6,009 nucleotides of DNA, from contig JAYZHP010000111.1 in assembly GCA_036166415.1 (NCBI GenBank), positions 1 to 6,009 of the forward strand, read 5' to 3'. Shown piece after piece: positions 1 through 6,009 of the stretch. The translations under genes were made by a program, and so were the position numbers. The notes under the pieces were generated by a model. It was not told the DNA's origin and made no database searches. It was given only the letters and a program-made list of their open reading frames with translations. Every line of letters begins with the position of its first letter. The stretch's first letter is position 1. Source of the stretch: TMED108 sp036166415. GTDB lineage: Bacteria; Fidelibacterota; Marinisomatia; Marinisomatales; TCS55.

Positions 1-1184
1 TTCAAGAATTTATTGATTCAGGAATAATAACAGAAACAGATTTGAAAGTGATTGATGATAGCAATGAAATAGATGCTACATTAAATGAAAAATATAGATA
101 TTGTACAGAATGTATTATCCTAGGAGATGAAATACCTCGACGACTTATTCAAGAAAAATTAATGGATGTTGGGGATAGTATTGTTCTTGCCGGAACAAAA
201 ACAAAAGCAAAAGTCCACATACATTCCGATGAACCTCGCAAGGTTTTTGAAATATGTAGTGAATTTGGCGCTGTTCAAGGTGAAAAGACCGATGACATGA
301 TCAAACAGCAAGCTGATGCCCACTCGCAACATTCATCTACCGCAATAATAATTGATTCGGGCGGAGATTTACCTGAAGAAATTCTTGATGATTACAATAT
401 TCATATGATTCCAGTTCGACTAAATTTTGGTGATACTCATTATGTTGACAAAGTGTCCCTTTCATCTTCAGAATTTTGGGATGAACTGGATAATAATCCA
501 ATTCACCCACAAACATCGCAGCCATCACCTGGTGATTTTAGAAGGCAATATAAATTTCTTTCCAATCATTATGAATCTGCAGTTTCAATCCATATCCCTG
601 CTAACTCTAGTGGTACATTTCAGTCCGCACTAACTGCATCCAAAGCAATACCAAAATTTCCAATTAAAGTAGTTGATTCCTATAATGCATCTATTGGATT
701 AGGTTTAATTGCATTAAGTGTTGCGGAAGTAGTTAAGGCTGAAAAGGATATAGATGAAATATTTTCCACCGTAGACAAGGCTGTAAAAAATACATCTGTT
801 TTTCTAGGGCTTGAAACATTGGACAATGTCGTTAAAGGTGGACGGATTTCAAAAAAAGTAAAAAAAATAGCAAACCTATTTAGATTAAATCCTATTCTTT
901 CATTTGATGCAAGTGGCGCTCTAAAAGCTGTAGGAGTGACATTTGGTAACAAAAATAAAGCTAATAAATTTAGAAAATTTGTCGAGAAGAAAATTCCATC
1001 AAATACCGCTGTGCGAATTGGAATTGCGCATGCTAAAATGGAAGAATATGCAATAAGATGGGCTGATGACCTGAAGAAGATTTATGGATCCAGTAATGTA
1101 ATTATTGCTGAAATGGGCCCAGCCCTTGCAGTACACGCTGGACCTGGCGGGTTAGTTTTTTCAATCCAAATTATAGAGAATTAA
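1..1184 (+). CDS. FakA-like/DegV (FakB-like) fusion protein, 3' part; probable fatty acid kinase
   Basis: The reading frame is open from the window edge (first whole codon at 3) to TAA at 1182-1184, giving 393 visible residues; the true start lies upstream. Visible residues about 31-105 resemble the middle domain of FakA/YloV: YRYCTE (31-36) and KVHIHSDEP (70-78), whose Cys and HxH pair correspond to a metal site I recall from FakA. Residues about 113-393 form a full DegV/EDD domain: DSGGDLP (118-124), TSQPSPGDF (171-179), SGTFQSA (203-209), GGRISK (279-284) and HAGPG (378-382). The Thr, Ser and His of these motifs are those that hold the fatty-acid carboxylate in FakB structures. In Firmicutes, FakA and FakB are separate proteins that convert fatty acid plus ATP to acyl-phosphate. 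Here DegV sits where the FakA C-terminal domain normally lies. The ATP-binding DhaL domain is presumably upstream but cannot be seen. plsY follows after 5 nt, supporting a phospholipid role. Confidence 0.88.
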   Translation, partial: QEFIDSGIITETDLKVIDDSNEIDATLNEKYRYCTECIILGDEIPRRLIQEKLMDVGDSIVLAGTKTKAKVHIHSDEPRKVFEICSEFGAVQGEKTDDMIKQQADAHSQHSSTAIIIDSGGDLPEEILDDYNIHMIPVRLNFGDTHYVDKVSLSSSEFWDELDNNPIHPQTSQPSPGDFRRQYKFLSNHYESAVSIHIPANSSGTFQSALTASKAIPKFPIKVVDSYNASIGLGLIALSVAEVVKAEKDIDEIFSTVDKAVKNTSVFLGLETLDNVVKGGRISKKVKKIANLFRLNPILSFDASGALKAVGVTFGNKNKANKFRKFVEKKIPSNTAVRIGIAHAKMEEYAIRWADDLKKIYGSSNVIIAEMGPALAVHAGPGGLVFSIQIIEN

Positions 1185-1189
1185 CCATT

Positions 1190-1864
1190 ATGAATGAATA
1201 TATATCTTTAATATTATTGCTTTTTGCAAGCTATATCATCGGATCTACACCAACAAGTATCATTGTAGGTAAGATTGTTAAAGGTATAGATATTCGCGAC
1301 CACGGGAGTGGTAACGCTGGAGGTACGAATGTATTTAGAGTACTTGGATGGAGGCCAGCATTGGTTGTTGTTATTATCGACGTCTTAAAAGGATGGCTTC
1401 CTGCTGCAATACTTGCTCCAGCATTTTTTGAACTACAAACTATTTCTGATCTTGGTGTATTGCAAATATTATGTGGATTTGCAGCGGTACTTGGACATAC
1501 CTATACAATTTTTGGAGGATTTAAAGGAGGCAAAGGTGTTGGGACTCTTGGGGGAATGATGATAGCCCTATTCCCAACTGTATTTCCGTTTTGCCTAGGG
1601 ATCGCAATCATTATAATTATGCTAACTGGCTATGTTTCATTAGCATCAATAATTGCTTCCTGCTCATTGCCTATTCTATTATTTTTACTTCCTCCGTTTC
1701 TAGGTTTAACACCAGCTCCCTTATCAATAATGGTTTTTAGTTTATTAGTACCTTGGTTCATAATCTTTACCCATAGAAGTAATATTCAACGCCTGAGAAA
1801 TGGGGATGAAAATCAATTTGAAAAAGCCATGCTTTTTAAAAGGAAAGAATCTAATGAAAAATAA
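1190..1864 (+). CDS. plsY: Acyl-phosphate:glycerol-3-phosphate acyltransferase PlsY
   Basis: This integral inner-membrane enzyme moves an acyl group from acyl-phosphate to glycerol-3-phosphate, making lysophosphatidic acid, the first step of phospholipid synthesis. The 224-residue protein has the usual family layout: an N-terminal hydrophobic segment with GSTP (18-21); motif 1, GSGNAGGTNVFR (39-50); motif 2, GHTYTIFGGFKGGKGVGT (102-119); motif 3, GYVSLASI (147-154); and the C-terminal HRSNIQRL (195-202). Several hydrophobic stretches (about 5-28, 54-80, 91-108, 121-145, 148-171, 175-194) fit a multi-pass protein. Motif 2 has Thr where many homologues have Pro (GHxFPxF). The length is slightly above the usual 190-215 because of a charged C-terminal tail. 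The ATG at 1190 follows the upstream stop by 5 nt; only a weak GAGA-like ribosome site precedes it. The 3' end overlaps the next gene by 11 nt. Family assignment is secure. Confidence 0.96.
   Translation: MNEYISLILLLFASYIIGSTPTSIIVGKIVKGIDIRDHGSGNAGGTNVFRVLGWRPALVVVIIDVLKGWLPAAILAPAFFELQTISDLGVLQILCGFAAVLGHTYTIFGGFKGGKGVGTLGGMMIALFPTVFPFCLGIAIIIIMLTGYVSLASIIASCSLPILLFLLPPFLGLTPAPLSIMVFSLLVPWFIIFTHRSNIQRLRNGDENQFEKAMLFKRKESNEK
1841..1847 (+). promoter_or_regulatory. Ribosome binding site for the AMP nucleosidase gene
   Basis: AGGAAAG lies inside the last codons of plsY, and its AGGA core ends 9 nt before the ATG at 1854. It is the clearest Shine-Dalgarno-like sequence in the window and supports the internal start over the in-frame ATG at 1800. 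Confidence 0.6.
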
Positions 1865-2627
1865 AAAAGACATAACCTATGACTGGTTAAAACGCTACAC
1901 TGGAACTGATCCAAAAAAATATGGAGAGTGGATTTTACTGACAAATTTTCAAAACTATGTTGAAAAATTCGCCAAAAGATTTGATGTAAAAATCAATGGA
2001 CTGGGAGGTCCCATGACCTCCGCAATTAACTCTGAAGGATTAAGTATAATTAATTTTGGCATAGGTAGTGCCAATGCTGCAACAATCATGGATTTATTAT
2101 CATGCGTTGGCCCAAAAGGTGTTCTTTTCTTGGGCAAGTGTGGCGGCTTAAAGAAAACTACCGATATTGGACATTTTATTCTCCCAACAGCAGCTATTAG
2201 AGGCGAAGGTACGAGTAATGATTATTTCCCTCAAGAGGTACCCGCAATGCCATCATTTAAACTTCATAAGTATGTTTCTGAGATCCTAGTAGATAATAAA
2301 ATTGAGTATCGTACCGGTGTAGTCTATTCTACAAATCGAAGAGTTTGGGAGCACGATGAAAAGTTCAAGAAGTACTTACGTAAAGTTCGTGTAATGGGAA
2401 TTGATATGGAAACTGCAACAATCTTTATCACTGGATTTGCAAATGAAATTAATAGAGGCGCCCTTCTACTTGTTAGCGATACTCCTATGACTCCAGAAGG
2501 AATAAAAACTCAAGAGAAAGATGCTGAGGTTACTCGCAAGTATGTAGATTTACATATCAATATGGGAATTGAAGCAATGACCCGCATTGGAGATGAGGGA
2601 GAACAAATAAAACATTTTAAATATTAA
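1854..2627 (+). CDS. amn: AMP nucleosidase, short form
   Basis: AMP nucleosidase hydrolyses AMP to adenine and ribose 5-phosphate in the cytoplasm. The 257-residue product is the phosphorylase/nucleosidase-fold catalytic domain alone; E. coli Amn is about 484 residues with an additional N-terminal domain. Visible motifs are FGIGSANAA (68-76), LGKCGGL (93-99), RGEGTSNDY (116-124), TNRRVWEHD (160-168), the substrate-site GIDMETATIF (182-191) and SDTPM (208-212), whose Asp is in the place of the catalytic acid of the PNP/UDP family. The overall sequence closely resembles the short Bacteroidota enzymes I remember. I chose the ATG at 1854, not the in-frame ATG at 1800: AGGAAAG at 1841-1847 is well spaced for 1854, the family N-terminus begins near here, and the earlier start would overlap plsY by 65 nt. 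It overlaps plsY by 11 nt, suggesting translational coupling. A related purine nucleosidase specificity is possible but less likely. Confidence 0.9.
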   Translation: MKNKKDITYDWLKRYTGTDPKKYGEWILLTNFQNYVEKFAKRFDVKINGLGGPMTSAINSEGLSIINFGIGSANAATIMDLLSCVGPKGVLFLGKCGGLKKTTDIGHFILPTAAIRGEGTSNDYFPQEVPAMPSFKLHKYVSEILVDNKIEYRTGVVYSTNRRVWEHDEKFKKYLRKVRVMGIDMETATIFITGFANEINRGALLLVSDTPMTPEGIKTQEKDAEVTRKYVDLHINMGIEAMTRIGDEGEQIKHFKY

Positions 2628-2633
2628 TTTAAC

Positions 2634-2653
2634 AGCTTATAAAGCTTTTGGTT
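2634..2653. terminator. Possible weak bidirectional terminator hairpin
   Basis: In the 26-nt gap between the two convergent genes, AGCTT (2634-2638) pairs perfectly with AAGCT (2642-2646) around a 3-nt loop, followed on the plus strand by TTTTGGTTTT. The stem is only 5 bp and AT-rich, so intrinsic termination would be weak. Another AAGCT copy at 2658-2662 could pair alternatively. The position between convergent genes is the main support. Confidence 0.3.
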
Positions 2654-3811
2654 TTACAAGCTATTTACCAATAAGGGGATTCCGCTATTTTTATTCTGCT
2701 CTTTTGCGAGCACTCGTTCTTCATCGGAAGCATATATCTCATCCCATTCAATCAATTTCTTGGCCATGACTCTATGAAAAATAAATGGAGCTATCAATCC
2801 CAAGTACAGCATGGTTAAATATCCTTGAGGCATAATTGGTGAATCTTTGTATGATTTTAATTCCCAATATTTCAAATGAGATTTTTCATGGTGAGATGAA
2901 TGTCTTGTAACATTATATAAATAAAGACTGCTTAATGTGGCATTTGAATTCCATGAATGTCTAGGGTGGACTGGTTGACCCTCAACTCTAACTAATCCGT
3001 AATGCTCAGCAAAATTAATTAATTCTAAAAGCGATTTAGCGATAAATGAAATTAAAAGATACATGAGCATACCAATTATCCCACCTACTAGATAGGCAAG
3101 TAAGGTAACCGCTATGCTTCTTAGGTAACCTATAAGCATTCTATTTTTATAACTAAAAAGGGTTCTCTTAGCTAGTTTTAACCGATTGTATTCAATTATC
3201 CAAGCATCTCTATGTTCGATAAAAATAGCTTTAATGATAAATTTATAAATATTTTCACCTCTTTTACCTGTCGCAGGGTCAATAGACGTTGCAACATTCT
3301 TATGATGTCCATATACATGCTCAATCGCAAAGGTACAATCCCATGAAAATGCCAATAACCAATTACCTATAAACATATCAAATTTATTTTTTGTTCGATG
3401 CACAAGCTCATGACCTGTGACGGTTCCCATCATACCAATAAATAAACCCGATAAAATAACAAGGGAAGCTGAATCCAAAAACGTGAATGAATCCCTAGTT
3501 GCAGCAAGGTGCAAATTAAATGAATCGCTAAAAATGGAAGAAAAAAGAATAGAAGGCTGTGAACTTAGTGAGAAAACTGATACCGATATAAATATAAATA
3601 ATAATGGTAGGTTGATATATATAGAAAGGTTTAGTAAAAAAGGATATTTATAATCATACTCAGACGAATCTTCTTTAATTAAATAATCACCCAAAATAAC
3701 AAAAAGTGAATACCCTAGGAAAAATGCTGTGGGATAATGCTTCCCTTGTAAAATAAAGAAAAGCCCTGCAATAACTGTAAGCGGTGATATAAAATACTTT
3801 AGATATTTCAT
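2654..3811 (-). CDS. alkB: AlkB-type alkane 1-monooxygenase (membrane diiron hydroxylase)
   Basis: This is a 385-residue integral-membrane non-haem diiron hydroxylase of the AlkB family, whose members hydroxylate the terminal carbon of n-alkanes (some act on other alkyl chains) using O2 and electrons from rubredoxin. Histidine boxes are complete and in the usual order and spacing: HELVH (134-138), EHVYGHH (164-170) and RHSSHHE (303-309). The AlkB-specific NFAEHYGLVR (266-275), followed by HSWNSN (285-290), separates it from ordinary fatty acid desaturases. Hydrophobic stretches near 5-22, 27-45, 57-83, 115-133 and 226-262 fit about six membrane spans. The size is close to Pseudomonas AlkB (about 400). 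The ATG at 3811 is the first in the frame; no clear Shine-Dalgarno sequence precedes it. typA ends 59 nt upstream on the same strand. No rubredoxin, rubredoxin reductase or alcohol dehydrogenase gene lies in the window, so electron supply must come from elsewhere. Family is secure; the exact substrate cannot be read from sequence. Confidence 0.9.
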   Translation of the reverse strand: MKYLKYFISPLTVIAGLFFILQGKHYPTAFFLGYSLFVILGDYLIKEDSSEYDYKYPFLLNLSIYINLPLLFIFISVSVFSLSSQPSILFSSIFSDSFNLHLAATRDSFTFLDSASLVILSGLFIGMMGTVTGHELVHRTKNKFDMFIGNWLLAFSWDCTFAIEHVYGHHKNVATSIDPATGKRGENIYKFIIKAIFIEHRDAWIIEYNRLKLAKRTLFSYKNRMLIGYLRSIAVTLLAYLVGGIIGMLMYLLISFIAKSLLELINFAEHYGLVRVEGQPVHPRHSWNSNATLSSLYLYNVTRHSSHHEKSHLKYWELKSYKDSPIMPQGYLTMLYLGLIAPFIFHRVMAKKLIEWDEIYASDEERVLAKEQNKNSGIPLLVNSL

Positions 3812-3836
3812 AATTAATAATTTAGTTATTCATAAT

Positions 3837-3859
3837 ATAAATCTACAATATTGATTTAT
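3837..3859. repeat. 7-bp inverted repeat between typA and the alkB-like gene
   Basis: ATAAATC (3837-3843) and GATTTAT (3853-3859) form a perfect dyad with a 9-nt spacer in the 59-nt AT-rich gap, 26 to 48 nt upstream of the alkB-like start. It could be an operator for a dimeric regulator or a weak hairpin after typA. No T-run follows on the minus strand, which argues against an intrinsic terminator. In such AT-rich DNA a chance dyad is quite possible. I could not identify a convincing promoter in the gap. Confidence 0.35.
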
Positions 3860-3870
3860 GACATATAGTT

Positions 3871-5700
3871 TTACTCGGAAGAGTATTTTTCTTTTCTCTT
3901 CATAGTTATTCTTTTGTTTTGGTCCAGCTCCATTTTTCTAAGGCGAATATTTTCCGGAGTGACTTCTACTAGCTCATCTTCTGCAATAAACTCCACATAT
4001 TGATCTAATGATAATCGTTTAGGAGGTCGGAGAGTTACGGTGTTATCGGAGCCAGCTGCTCTCATATTTGTCAATTTTTTTTCCCTACAAATATTAACAC
4101 TTAAGTCGCCTTCTCTATTTCTTTCCCCTATGATCATTCCATCATAGACATCAGTACCAACGGGTGTAAAAAGCTCTCCTCTATCTGCCATTCCTACACA
4201 GGCATATGTAGTAACCTTTCCATTTCGATCGGCGACTAAAGCTCCTGAAATACGCTGTGGAATTGGTCCATACCAAGGCTGGTGACCTTCAAATAATGTA
4301 TTCATTATGCCAGCTCCTTGCGTATCAGTCATAAATTGCGATCTAAAGCCAATTAATCCGCGTGATGGAATTAAGAAATCCATATTTACTCTACCGCTCC
4401 CATGATTTTGAAGATTGGTCATTTTCCCTTTTCGTGAAGATAATTTTTCTGTCAAAACACCAACCTTATCTTCGGGAACATCTAAAAAAACTTTCTCCAT
4501 TGGCTCTAGCACTTTACCATCTTTTTCTTTAGTGATTACCTTAGGCTTGGAAACCATAAATTCAAATCCCTCTCTTCTCATGGTTTCTATTAATATTGCC
4601 ATTTGAAGCTCACCCCTACCTCTAACTTCAAAAACATCTGGCCTGTCAGTGGGAATTACCTGCAAAGAAACATTGCTCAATATTTCTTTGTTTAATCTTT
4701 CAGATAAATGTCTTGAGGTTAAATATTTTCCATCTTGACCAGCAAAAGGGCTATCATTTACATAGAAAAGCATAGAAACGGTTGGCTCATCAACTTCTAT
4801 ACGTGGAAGCGGCTCTGGTTTTTCATTATCAGAAACCGTATCACCAATATTTATATTTTCAATTCCTGAAAATGCAATAATATCTCCAGACTCCACTTGA
4901 TCAACAGCGATTTTATTTAATCCTTTAAATGTATATAGTGCAGAAAATTTTTGATTCGGTCTAATTTCATCCTTCGTACATAGTGCATAATTTTGATTTA
5001 ATGAAAGAGTTCCATTGTTTAGACGACCCACGGCAATTTGACCAACATAAGAATCATAATCAAGACTGGTTATAAGAAATTGAGGTACTCCATCATCAGA
5101 TACATCGGGCCCACTAATTTTAGATATAATCGATTCAAAAAGTGGAATCAAATTTGTTGAATTATCGCCAATTTCATTATGCGCAATTCCTGATTTTGCA
5201 TCAGTATAAATTATTGGGAATTCTATTTGATCATCTGAAGCATCAAGATCTATGAATAAATCATAAACTTCATTAATCACTTCATCTATACGTGCATCAG
5301 CTCTATCAATTTTATTGATAACTACAATGATGGGTAATGATTTTTCTAGTGCCTTTTTTAATACAAACCGTGTCTGCGGCAAAGGGCCCTCGCTCGCATC
5401 TACTAATAAGAGTGCGCCATCAACAAGATTCAAACTTCTCTCTACTTCACCACCAAAATCTGCGTGCCCAGGGGTATCAAGAATATTTATCTTCATATCG
5501 TTGTAGAAAATTGCAGTATTCTTTGCTGTAATTGTAATCCCACGCTCTTTTTCAAGATCCATGGAGTCCATAATCCTATCTTCAACGGCCTGATGCTCTT
5601 TAAATGCTCCGCTTTGCTTAAGCATACCATTTACAAGGGTTGTCTTTCCATGATCAACATGGGCAATGATTGCTATATTTCTAAAATTATTTTTTCTCAT
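3871..5700 (-). CDS. typA: Translational GTPase TypA/BipA
   Basis: TypA/BipA is a ribosome-associated GTPase related to EF-G and LepA, linked to ribosome assembly and stress or cold adaptation. From the ATG at 5700 the product has 609 residues, normal for the family. The GTPase domain shows the P-loop AHVDHGKT (13-20), a switch I Thr in RGIT (53-56), DTPGH (75-79), NKID (129-132) and a G5 region TDAKSG (166-171), where Asp replaces the usual Ser. Domain II, the EF-G-like domain III and the TypA-specific C-terminal domain follow, with conserved SRGLIGFRSQF (446-456) and DELVEVTPENIRLRK (575-589). The frame stays open upstream with ATGs at 5775 and 5757, but those would add 25 or 19 non-family residues and overlap the preceding gene; the start at 5700 gives the standard (M)xxxxFRNIAIIAHVDHGKT. 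The stop of the upstream outer-membrane gene lies 4 nt before this start, suggesting co-transcription. No strong Shine-Dalgarno is seen. Confidence 0.96.
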   Translation of the reverse strand: MRKNNFRNIAIIAHVDHGKTTLVNGMLKQSGAFKEHQAVEDRIMDSMDLEKERGITITAKNTAIFYNDMKINILDTPGHADFGGEVERSLNLVDGALLLVDASEGPLPQTRFVLKKALEKSLPIIVVINKIDRADARIDEVINEVYDLFIDLDASDDQIEFPIIYTDAKSGIAHNEIGDNSTNLIPLFESIISKISGPDVSDDGVPQFLITSLDYDSYVGQIAVGRLNNGTLSLNQNYALCTKDEIRPNQKFSALYTFKGLNKIAVDQVESGDIIAFSGIENINIGDTVSDNEKPEPLPRIEVDEPTVSMLFYVNDSPFAGQDGKYLTSRHLSERLNKEILSNVSLQVIPTDRPDVFEVRGRGELQMAILIETMRREGFEFMVSKPKVITKEKDGKVLEPMEKVFLDVPEDKVGVLTEKLSSRKGKMTNLQNHGSGRVNMDFLIPSRGLIGFRSQFMTDTQGAGIMNTLFEGHQPWYGPIPQRISGALVADRNGKVTTYACVGMADRGELFTPVGTDVYDGMIIGERNREGDLSVNICREKKLTNMRAAGSDNTVTLRPPKRLSLDQYVEFIAEDELVEVTPENIRLRKMELDQNKRITMKRKEKYSSE

Positions 5701-5704
5701 ATGT

Positions 5705-6009
5705 CTATATTTTATGTCCAATCTCAAGATGCATTGCGTTATCTTTTCTTTCTCCATTATAAAATCCCCATCCATAGTCTATGCGAATAATACTAGGCCA
5801 AGGACCTTCAAATTGAAATGATATTCCCGTGCTCATTAGGCCTTTAGAATCAGCTAAGGATGAAAATTCGCCCTGCGTAGCAGCTCCATAATCAACAAAG
5901 CCAGCAATTGTTGCTCCAAATTCATAGCGCTCTGCAATGACTCTTCTTGGGATAATAATTCTTCTTAGCTCGATTGAAGTATGATAATTGTTAAAACCAA
6001 ACCGGTAAG
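5705..6009 (-). CDS. Outer-membrane beta-barrel protein, C-terminal part (Omp85/BamA-like)
   Basis: A minus-strand frame enters from the right window edge and ends at TAG (5707-5705), giving 100 visible residues; the rest of the gene lies beyond position 6009. Alternating hydrophobic and polar residues rich in Gly and aromatics are typical of outer-membrane beta strands. The order of elements matches the last strands of Omp85-superfamily barrels (BamA/TamA/surface antigen D15): an ELRR-IIIPRR strand (about residues 13-22), GATIAGFVDYGAA (about 31-43), a loop with DSKGL, STGISFQFEGPWP (about 57-69), IRIDYGWGF (about 72-80), then the final strand MHLEIGHKI. The last residue is Ile where most barrels end in Phe or Trp. 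It could also be a related surface-antigen or two-partner transporter barrel. typA starts 4 nt after the stop. The barrel class is fairly safe; the precise family is tentative. Confidence 0.6.
   Translation of the reverse strand, partial: YRFGFNNYHTSIELRRIIIPRRVIAERYEFGATIAGFVDYGAATQGEFSSLADSKGLMSTGISFQFEGPWPSIIRIDYGWGFYNGERKDNAMHLEIGHKI

Noticed and set aside
42..44. TTG at 42 as the start of the DegV-domain gene
   Set aside because: The frame is open to the left window edge and the residues before it continue a FakA-like domain, so the gene is truncated by the window rather than starting here.
680..952. 90-codon minus-strand open frame inside the DegV domain
   Set aside because: It is antisense to conserved DegV coding sequence and shows no independent protein features.
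1800..1853. ATG at 1800 as the start of the AMP nucleosidase gene
   Set aside because: It adds 18 Lys-rich residues foreign to the family and overlaps plsY by 65 nt, whereas the ATG at 1854 has a good ribosome site.
2654..3811. Fatty acid desaturase as the identity of the diiron membrane protein
   Set aside because: Desaturases share histidine boxes, but the NFAEHYG motif, the EHxxGHH box and the RHSSHHE third box fit AlkB alkane hydroxylases better.
5464..5790. 108-codon plus-strand open frame opposite the typA 5' end and barrel gene
   Set aside because: It lies antisense to two strongly supported genes, has no ribosome site or recognisable domain, and looks like a frame shadow.
1..6009. 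A defence island, mobile element or CRISPR-like system
   Set aside because: No transposase, integrase, long direct repeats or nuclease/toxin motifs were seen, and almost all of the sequence is accounted for by metabolic and housekeeping genes.

Overview
The window is AT-rich (roughly one-third G+C by eye), densely coding bacterial DNA holding six genes in two convergent blocks. No RNA gene, CRISPR array, insertion sequence or long repeat is visible. A C-terminal piece of an outer-membrane beta-barrel points to a Gram-negative host. The short, catalytic-domain-only AMP nucleosidase closely resembles the form I know from Bacteroidota. Shine-Dalgarno signals are weak at most starts. Together these make a marine-type member of the Bacteroidota/FCB group (possibly a Marinimicrobia-like lineage) my best guess, but this is inference and not proven.

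Plus-strand block (1-2627): (i) the 3' part of a fusion protein joining a FakA-like (DAK2/YloV-type) kinase segment to a complete DegV/FakB-type fatty-acid-binding domain; (ii) plsY, the acyl-phosphate:glycerol-3-phosphate acyltransferase, 5 nt downstream; (iii) an AMP nucleosidase gene whose start lies inside the end of plsY (11-nt overlap). The spacing suggests one operon. The first two genes form a coherent pathway: fatty acid is bound and phosphorylated to acyl-phosphate, which PlsY then uses to make lysophosphatidate. The role of the nucleosidase in this set is not obvious.

Minus-strand block (2654-6009, read right to left): the C-terminal 100 residues of an outer-membrane beta-barrel protein (Omp85/BamA-like by appearance), then typA/bipA (ribosome-associated GTPase) 4 nt downstream, then, after a 59-nt AT-rich gap with an inverted repeat, an AlkB-type integral-membrane diiron alkane hydroxylase. 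The alkB-like gene converges on the nucleosidase gene across a 26-nt gap containing a small hairpin.

The most interesting point is the one-polypeptide FakA-FakB arrangement directly upstream of plsY. The AlkB homologue, which has no rubredoxin or reductase gene nearby in this window, is second. I see no clearly undescribed defence or mobile system here; most genes belong to recognisable families.
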